From Pseudobacter sp051955275 (GTDB lineage: Bacteria; Bacteroidota; Bacteroidia; Chitinophagales; Chitinophagaceae): a stretch of DNA of 64,000 bases. Location: the NCBI RefSeq assembly GCF_051955275.1, contig NZ_JBQCGW010000181.1:8430-72429 (forward strand), in the 5' to 3' direction. Below, one piece after another: positions 59,360 through 64,000 of the stretch. The notes beneath the pieces are model-generated. The model was not told the DNA's origin, did no database searches, and saw nothing but the letters and a program-made list of their open reading frames with translations. Each line of letters begins with the position of its first letter. Position 1 is the first letter of the stretch. The translations under genes and the position numbers were made by a program.

Positions 59360-60638
59360 CGCCCTCCGATAGTACATCATTGATGATCTGACCGAACAGA
59401 TAAACATCTTCAAACCTGTTGTACAAAGGCACAGGGGCAACCCGGATCACATTAGGCTCACGCCAGTCTGCGATCACGCCGCGCTCCATCAGGGTTTTGA
59501 AGGTCTCCTTGCCACGCACCAGCATGAGCAGGGAAACCTGGCAACCACGCTCCGACTCATTGGCCGGCGTGATCACTTCCACCACTTTCTGATCGGCAGC
59601 AGCATTCATTTCGTTGATGATGAATTGCAGGTAACCACTCAAGGCCCTACCCTTCTTCACCAGGGCTGGCATACCGGCCTCATCAAAAATATCGATGCTG
59701 GCTTTGTGCGCGGCCATTGAAAGAACGGGTGCATTGCTCAGCTGCCACCCTTCCGCTGTTGGGATAGGATCGAAGCCGGGCTGCATAAGAAAACGCGTTT
59801 CCTTGGTATGTCCCCACCAGCCTGCAAAGCGTGGCAGTTCTTTATTGTTGAGATGCTTCTGGTGAACAAAAGCGCCGGCAACGCCACCAGGACCGGAATT
59901 CATGTATTTGTAACTGCACCAGCAGGCGAAGTCAACGTCCCAGTTATGCAGCTCGAGTGGAATATTGCCTGCTGCGTGCGCAAGGTCGAACCCCGCGATA
60001 GCACCGGCTTTATGTGCTGCATCAGTGATGGTCTTCATATCCAGCACCTGGCCGCTATAGTAGTTCACACCGCCAAACAGCACAAGCGCCAGTGAATCTT
60101 TATTGGCTTCGATGGCAGTGAGAATATCTTCGGTTCTCATGGTATGCTCACCTTCGCGGGGAGCGATCTCCACCAGTGCATCTTTCAGACTGTAGCCATG
60201 GAATTTCAGTTGTGTTTCAATGGCGTACTGGTCGGAAGGGAATGCTTTGGCCTCGCAGATTATCTTGAAACGTTGTTTGGTTGGCCTGTAGAAACTAACC
60301 ATCAGCAGGTGCAGGTTCACGGTGAGCTGGTTCATCACTACTACTTCATCGGGCAGGGCGCCAACGATCTTACTCACTTTTTCAGGGAAGATCTCATGGT
60401 AAGAGAACCAGGGATTCTTTGCATGAAAATGGCCTTCCACGCCGTAGGCGGCCCAGTCGTTGAGCTCCTGCTGGATATATGTTCTGGTAGCTTTCGGCTG
60501 AAGGCCGAGGGAGTTACCGGTGAAGTAAACAGTGTCTTTCCCGTTCAGCTGCGGGATGAGGAAACGTTCCCGGAATTGCGCCAATGGATCCTGCTGGTCA
60601 GCCTGCTTTGCAAATTCCAGGGTGTTCTGATAATTCAT
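59352..60638 (-). CDS. kynU: kynureninase
   Basis: The 428-residue PLP enzyme splits kynurenine or 3-hydroxykynurenine to anthranilate or 3-hydroxyanthranilate plus alanine. Markers: TVYFTGNSLGLQPKAT near residue 38, NQLTVNLHLLM, the PLP-binding Asp region GFDLAHAAGN, the Schiff-base Lys in CWCSYKYMNSGPGG, and FAGWWGHTKETRF. Length and motifs are standard. Its stop codon and the last residues lie in REP-like copy D. It is preceded by RidA with a 39-base gap that includes a 10-bp tandem duplication. Together with kmo and the dioxygenase it should route kynurenine to 3-hydroxyanthranilate. Confidence 0.96.
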   Translation of the reverse strand: MNYQNTLEFAKQADQQDPLAQFRERFLIPQLNGKDTVYFTGNSLGLQPKATRTYIQQELNDWAAYGVEGHFHAKNPWFSYHEIFPEKVSKIVGALPDEVVVMNQLTVNLHLLMVSFYRPTKQRFKIICEAKAFPSDQYAIETQLKFHGYSLKDALVEIAPREGEHTMRTEDILTAIEANKDSLALVLFGGVNYYSGQVLDMKTITDAAHKAGAIAGFDLAHAAGNIPLELHNWDVDFACWCSYKYMNSGPGGVAGAFVHQKHLNNKELPRFAGWWGHTKETRFLMQPGFDPIPTAEGWQLSNAPVLSMAAHKASIDIFDEAGMPALVKKGRALSGYLQFIINEMNAAADQKVVEVITPANESERGCQVSLLMLVRGKETFKTLMERGVIADWREPNVIRVAPVPLYNRFEDVYLFGQIINDVLSEGGQ

Positions 60639-60677
60639 TCAAAAATCGTTTATGGGTATACGTTATATCAGGTTATA

Positions 60678-61097
60678 TCAGTCGATGGTAGCGATCACTT
60701 TCAGTTCAATGGAGATCGGGGTTGGGAGACTTTTGATCTCAACAGTAGTTCTGCAAGCCTGCACGCTGGTGAAATAATCCGCGTAGATCTTATTGTAAAC
60801 GGGAAAATCCTTTTTCATATTGGTAAGGAAAACGGTCACGTCCACGATCTTGTCCCAGCTGCTGCCGCTGGCTTCCAGCACGGCTTTCACGTTGGCGAAT
60901 ACGGCATGGCATTCCGCTTCGATATCATATTTCAGGATATTTCCATCGGCATCCAGCTCCAGACCGGGGATGGAATTATCCTTTGCATTCCTGGGCCCGA
61001 TGCCGGAGAGGAAAAGAAGGTTGCCCACTTTCCTGGCATGCGGGTAAGCGCCTAAAGGTGTTGCTGCCTGTTGTGTATGTACTATTTCCTTGCTCAT
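60678..61097 (-). CDS. RidA family protein, probable 2-aminomuconate deaminase
   Basis: A 139-residue YjgF/YER057c/UK114-family protein. Features: AATPLGAYPHARKVGNLLFL near the N-terminus, SGIGPRN, and the conserved Arg in ACRTTVEIKSLPTPISIELK that binds the substrate carboxylate. Within kynurenine clusters, RidA-type AmnD/NbaF deaminates 2-aminomuconate to 4-oxalocrotonate-type acids. Its place between the aminomuconate-semialdehyde dehydrogenase and kynU makes this the best guess. A generic enamine/imine deaminase (RidA proper) is the alternative. The stop lies in a 10-bp direct duplication (GTTATATCAG twice). Confidence 0.86.
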   Translation of the reverse strand: MSKEIVHTQQAATPLGAYPHARKVGNLLFLSGIGPRNAKDNSIPGLELDADGNILKYDIEAECHAVFANVKAVLEASGSSWDKIVDVTVFLTNMKKDFPVYNKIYADYFTSVQACRTTVEIKSLPTPISIELKVIATID

Positions 61098-61106
61098 ACT
61101 TGTTGT

Positions 61107-62564
61107 TTAAAATTGCACACAGATATTCTTTGCTTCAGTGAAAAAGCGCAGGGCTTCCCATCCGCCTTCGCGGCCCACGCCGCTGTTTTTTACGCCGCCG
61201 AACGGTGTTCTGAGATCGCGGAGCAGCCAGCAGTTGATCCAGATGATGCCGGATTCAACACGGGCGCCTACACGATGTGCGCGGGTGAGGTTTGAGGTCC
61301 AGATAGTAGCTGCGAGGCCATATTGTGTGGCATTGGCCAGTTGCAGTGCTTCTTCTTCAGTATGGAATTTCTGAAGGGTCACTACCGGTCCGAAGATCTC
61401 TTCCTGGTTGGTCACGGAATCAGGTCCTACCCCTTCGATCACGGTAGGCTGAATGAACCAGCCGTTGGCGCAGCGGCCTTCCGGTTGAACGGCGTTACCA
61501 CCGGTCAGCACGGTTCCGCCTTCTTCTTTGGCCTTTGCAATGCAGCCGATCACTTTATCGAAATGCGGTTTGCTGACGATGGCTCCCTGTTTGGATCTCT
61601 CATCCATGGGATCGCCTACGGTCAGTGCTTTCACCCGTTCTAAAAACTCAGCTTTGAATTTATCGTAGATGCTGGCTTCCACTAAAATGCGGCTGCCGCA
61701 CAAACAGATCTGCCCCTGGTTGGCAAAGGATGATTGCACGGTAGTGTTCATCATCTTCTCCCAATCACAATCAGCGAAAATGATATTCGGGTTCTTACCG
61801 CCCAGTTCGAGCGATAATTTCTTGAACACGGGTGCAGCCACTGAAGCGATGCGGGCTCCTGCCCTGGTGCTTCCGGTGAAGGAGATGGCTTTGATGGCCG
61901 GGTGCTGGATGATGGCTTCACCGGTAACAGGACCGGTACCATGAATGATATTGAGCACACCATCTGGCAGCCCTGCTTCTTTCACGATACGTGCCAGCAG
62001 GAAAGCGGTGAGCGGCGTTACTTCCGATGGTTTTGCGATCACGCAGTTGCCTGCAGCCAGCGCCGGTGCTATCTTCCAGGTGAAGAGATAAAGCGGCAGG
62101 TTCCAGGGGGAGATGCAGCCCACTACCCCGATCGGCTGACGGAGGGTGTAGTTGATGGCGGTATCTTCCATCTGGTGGCTCTCGGCAGCAAAATGCATGA
62201 TGCCGGTAGCGAAGAACCTGAAATTGGCGGAAGCGCGCGGGATGTCCACGCGGCGGCTCAGCCAAAGCGGTTTACCATTATCGTTAGACTCTGCGAGTGC
62301 CAGTTGTTCCTTATTGGCATCGATGAGTTCTGCAATGCGGTTGAGTATTTCAATTCTTTTTTCCAGCGGTGTTACTGACCAGGTGGTAAAGGCTTTCTGT
62401 GCAGCCTGTACGGCTACAGCCACATCCTTTTCATTACTGTCGGGTATCTGTCCGGATACCTCGCCGGTAGCAGGATTGAAATTATTGATGAATTGTCCGC
62501 TCAGCGGTGCAATGAAATTGCCGCCGATAAAATTCTCCAGGTGGAATGGGATATCGAGTTGCAT
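61107..62564 (-). CDS. 2-aminomuconic 6-semialdehyde dehydrogenase (ALDH8-like)
   Basis: A 485-residue NAD-dependent aldehyde dehydrogenase with VGCISPWNLPLYLFTWKIAP, the cofactor loop SFTGSTRAGARIA, the catalytic Glu in KLSLELGGKNPNI, and the nucleophilic Cys in FANQGQICLCGSRIL; the CLC-type context is characteristic of ALDH8A1/AmnC enzymes. It oxidises 2-aminomuconate semialdehyde to 2-aminomuconate, sending carbon to central metabolism rather than to quinolinate and NAD. The gap to RidA is nine bases. Hydroxymuconic semialdehyde dehydrogenase of other meta-cleavage pathways is the main alternative. Confidence 0.92.
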   Translation of the reverse strand: MQLDIPFHLENFIGGNFIAPLSGQFINNFNPATGEVSGQIPDSNEKDVAVAVQAAQKAFTTWSVTPLEKRIEILNRIAELIDANKEQLALAESNDNGKPLWLSRRVDIPRASANFRFFATGIMHFAAESHQMEDTAINYTLRQPIGVVGCISPWNLPLYLFTWKIAPALAAGNCVIAKPSEVTPLTAFLLARIVKEAGLPDGVLNIIHGTGPVTGEAIIQHPAIKAISFTGSTRAGARIASVAAPVFKKLSLELGGKNPNIIFADCDWEKMMNTTVQSSFANQGQICLCGSRILVEASIYDKFKAEFLERVKALTVGDPMDERSKQGAIVSKPHFDKVIGCIAKAKEEGGTVLTGGNAVQPEGRCANGWFIQPTVIEGVGPDSVTNQEEIFGPVVTLQKFHTEEEALQLANATQYGLAATIWTSNLTRAHRVGARVESGIIWINCWLLRDLRTPFGGVKNSGVGREGGWEALRFFTEAKNICVQF

Positions 62565-62578
62565 ACTGATTGTTCAGA

Positions 62579-63364
62579 TTAAATGGAGCCGGTTCTGCCT
62601 CCGTCTACCGGGATACTGGTGCCGTTCACATAACTTGCCGCAGGTGATGCCAGGAAAGCCGCTACAGCAGCGATCTCTGCGGGATTACCAAATCTGCGCA
62701 TAGGCACTTCCTTTGTCATTTCTTCCGCTACTTCCTCTTCTGAAATATTCTTGGTCTTTGAAGCATTCTTCACAATACCTTCCAGTCTGGCGGTAGTGGT
62801 AGCGCCCGGCAATACATTGTTCACCGTGATATTGAAGCCACCCAGTTCCAGGCTCATGGTCTTGGCCCAGCTGGCCACTGCGCCGCGGATAGTATTTGAC
62901 ACACCGAGATTCTTCAGCGGCACTTTAACGGAGGTACTGATGATATTGATGATGCGGCCGAACTGTGCGGCTTTCATACCCGGCACTACTGCCTGCGTGA
63001 GCAGGTGGTTATTGATCAGGTGCTGGTTGAAAGTATTGAGGAACTGTTCCGGGGTAGCATCCACAATAGGGCCTGCGGGAGGACCGCCGGTATTGTTGAT
63101 CAGGATATGAATGGGATTGTCCGCAACATGTGTACGAACCACACTGGCCACTTCATCAGGTTTGCTGAAATCAGCCACAAGGTAATTATGTTGTTGACTT
63201 AATGCGATATCGAGCTTAAGCACTGCCTGTTTCAGCGACTCTTCATTGCGCGCGAGCAGCGTACAATTTGCACCGAGCAGGGCCAGTTCTTCTGCAATAG
63301 CCAATCCAATTCCCTGCGTACTGCCGCAGATCAGAGCGTTTTTTCCTTCGAGAGAAAGATTCAT
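62579..63364 (-). CDS. SDR family oxidoreductase of the kynurenine cluster
   Basis: A 261-residue short-chain dehydrogenase: cofactor loop GSTQGIGLAIAEELALLG (residues 12-29), NNTGGPP for the NNAG motif, and a C-terminal sorting of an extended family member (ASPAASYVNGTSIPVDGGRT). The region where the YxxxK active site is expected reads SNTIRGAVASWAKTMSLELG: Lys is present, but the Tyr position appears to be Thr or Asn in this alignment, so catalysis may differ (by-eye judgement). It is the first gene of the operon, 15 bases from the next gene. Substrate unknown; a role in the pathway is inferred only from position. Confidence 0.85.
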   Translation of the reverse strand: MNLSLEGKNALICGSTQGIGLAIAEELALLGANCTLLARNEESLKQAVLKLDIALSQQHNYLVADFSKPDEVASVVRTHVADNPIHILINNTGGPPAGPIVDATPEQFLNTFNQHLINNHLLTQAVVPGMKAAQFGRIINIISTSVKVPLKNLGVSNTIRGAVASWAKTMSLELGGFNITVNNVLPGATTTARLEGIVKNASKTKNISEEEVAEEMTKEVPMRRFGNPAEIAAVAAFLASPAASYVNGTSIPVDGGRTGSI

Positions 63365-63386
63365 GAGCAAGCTTTTTTAGGGCCAC

Positions 63387-63394
63387 CAAATGTA
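63387..63394 (-). promoter_or_regulatory. -7 promoter element (TACATTTG) of the kynurenine operon
   Basis: Minus-strand TACATTTG lies 22 bases before the SDR start, in the 119-base space shared with the divergent dioxygenase gene. On the plus strand TAACTTTA (63434-63441) is a near match that might serve the dioxygenase. No operator palindrome stood out. Confidence 0.5.
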
Positions 63395-63483
63395 CAGAGA
63401 TTAATTATGTTTTCGCTGTACGGTAAAACATTAACTTTACCCCGGACCATCTCCGGTTCATTTACATTGATAAAACCTGTCAT

Positions 63484-64000
63484 ATGCCAATAGCAGCACC
63501 TTTCAACCTGAAGAAATGGATCGATGAACACCGCGATCTGCTGAAACCGCCTGTAGGCAACCAATGCGTATACAAAGACGCAGAGAATTTTATCGTGATG
63601 GTAGTGGGCGGCCCCAATGCGCGCAAAGACTATCATTACAATGAAAGCGAAGAGCTTTATTTACAGATCGAAGGCAATATGGTGCTGAAGATCATTGAAG
63701 ATGGCAAGCCCCGCAGTATTCCCATCAATGAAGGTGATATGTTCCTGCTGCCTCCCATGACCCCGCACAGCCCGCAAAGGCCTGCCAATACGGTTGGACT
63801 GGTAGTGGAAAAAATCCGTGAAGATGAGGAGAATGAGAAAGATGCCTTCATGTGGTTCTGTGAGAACTGCGGCAATAAATTATATGAAGAGTTCGTGTTC
63901 GTGAAAGATATCGTTACGCAACTGCCTCCTATCATGAACAAATTTTACGGCTCCGAGGAGCTGCGCACCTGTAAAAAATGCGGCACCGTGATGGAGCCCC
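63484..64000 (+). CDS. 3-hydroxyanthranilate 3,4-dioxygenase, 3' end outside the window
   Basis: Reading from ATG 63484 gives 172 codons to the window edge. It is a cupin: iron ligands in KDYHYNESEELY (His and Glu) and in LLPPMTPHSPQRPA (second His). Family text GGPNARKDYHYN and WIDEHRDLLKPPVGNQ is diagnostic. Two Cys pairs near the end, CENC and CKKC, form the rubredoxin-like zinc site of the bacterial type. The enzyme opens 3-hydroxyanthranilate to 2-amino-3-carboxymuconate semialdehyde. It is divergent from the SDR gene. The decarboxylase (ACMSD) expected for the degradative branch is not in the window and may follow. Confidence 0.95.
   Translation, partial: MPIAAPFNLKKWIDEHRDLLKPPVGNQCVYKDAENFIVMVVGGPNARKDYHYNESEELYLQIEGNMVLKIIEDGKPRSIPINEGDMFLLPPMTPHSPQRPANTVGLVVEKIREDEENEKDAFMWFCENCGNKLYEEFVFVKDIVTQLPPIMNKFYGSEELRTCKKCGTVMEP

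Overview
The window looks like chromosomal DNA of a Bacteroidota bacterium, most likely Chitinophagaceae or a close relative (inference). Support comes from a secreted giant with a type IX secretion C-terminal domain, a DAHP synthase-chorismate mutase fusion, a PafA-type phosphatase, DUF6249 and ECF sigma modules, and many promoter elements of the Bacteroidota form TAnnTTTG. I see no rRNA, tRNA, CRISPR array, prophage or intact insertion sequence. Genes are densely packed.

Layout. 1-2 kb: divergent peptidoglycan genes (an L,D-transpeptidase cut by the window edge, and a VanX-like dipeptidase). 2-12 kb, minus strand: a nearly complete aromatic amino acid cluster in transcription order pheA, aminotransferase, tyrA, a small membrane protein, a DEAD-box helicase, DAHP synthase-chorismate mutase, a Y1/HUH transposase-like gene, aroB, aroA, aroC, DUF952. 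It is headed by a Phe/Tyr-rich leader peptide and a terminator/antiterminator pair, a classical attenuator. 12-19 kb: murQ and a BadF-type sugar kinase (peptidoglycan recycling), an S41 protease and two lipoproteins. 19-25 kb: an ECF sigma/anti-sigma-like pair, tex, a hydrolase, cystathionine beta-synthase. 25-33 kb: a 280-bp inverted-repeat element, a tricorn-like protease, a 1189-residue T9SS cargo, then about 1.1 kb without a gene that holds tandem repeats. 33-39 kb: a BtuF-like protein plus a protein with kinase-like motifs, then class II and class I fructose-bisphosphate aldolases side by side, and an M57 metallopeptidase.

39-56 kb: an M16 protease, PafA phosphatase, an alpha-oxoamine synthase (sphingolipid or sulfonolipid type), two candidate small RNAs, thioredoxin-like lipoprotein, ubiX, a LolA-like carrier, ftsK, a 7TM histidine kinase, DUF423, aroK, a glutaryl-CoA dehydrogenase-like gene, and a second ECF sigma operon. 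57-64 kb: pyrF and a kynurenine (tryptophan) catabolic cluster: kmo, kynU, a RidA-type deaminase, an aminomuconate-semialdehyde dehydrogenase, an SDR, and a divergent 3-hydroxyanthranilate dioxygenase cut by the window end.

Overall the window pairs an aromatic amino acid biosynthetic operon under attenuation with an aromatic degradative operon. Four copies of one REP/REPIN-like palindromic repeat sit at gene 3' ends, and a Y1/HUH protein that has lost the expected tyrosine lies inside the aromatic cluster. The attenuator, this repeat family with the altered HUH gene, and the two small-RNA candidates are the most interesting signals.
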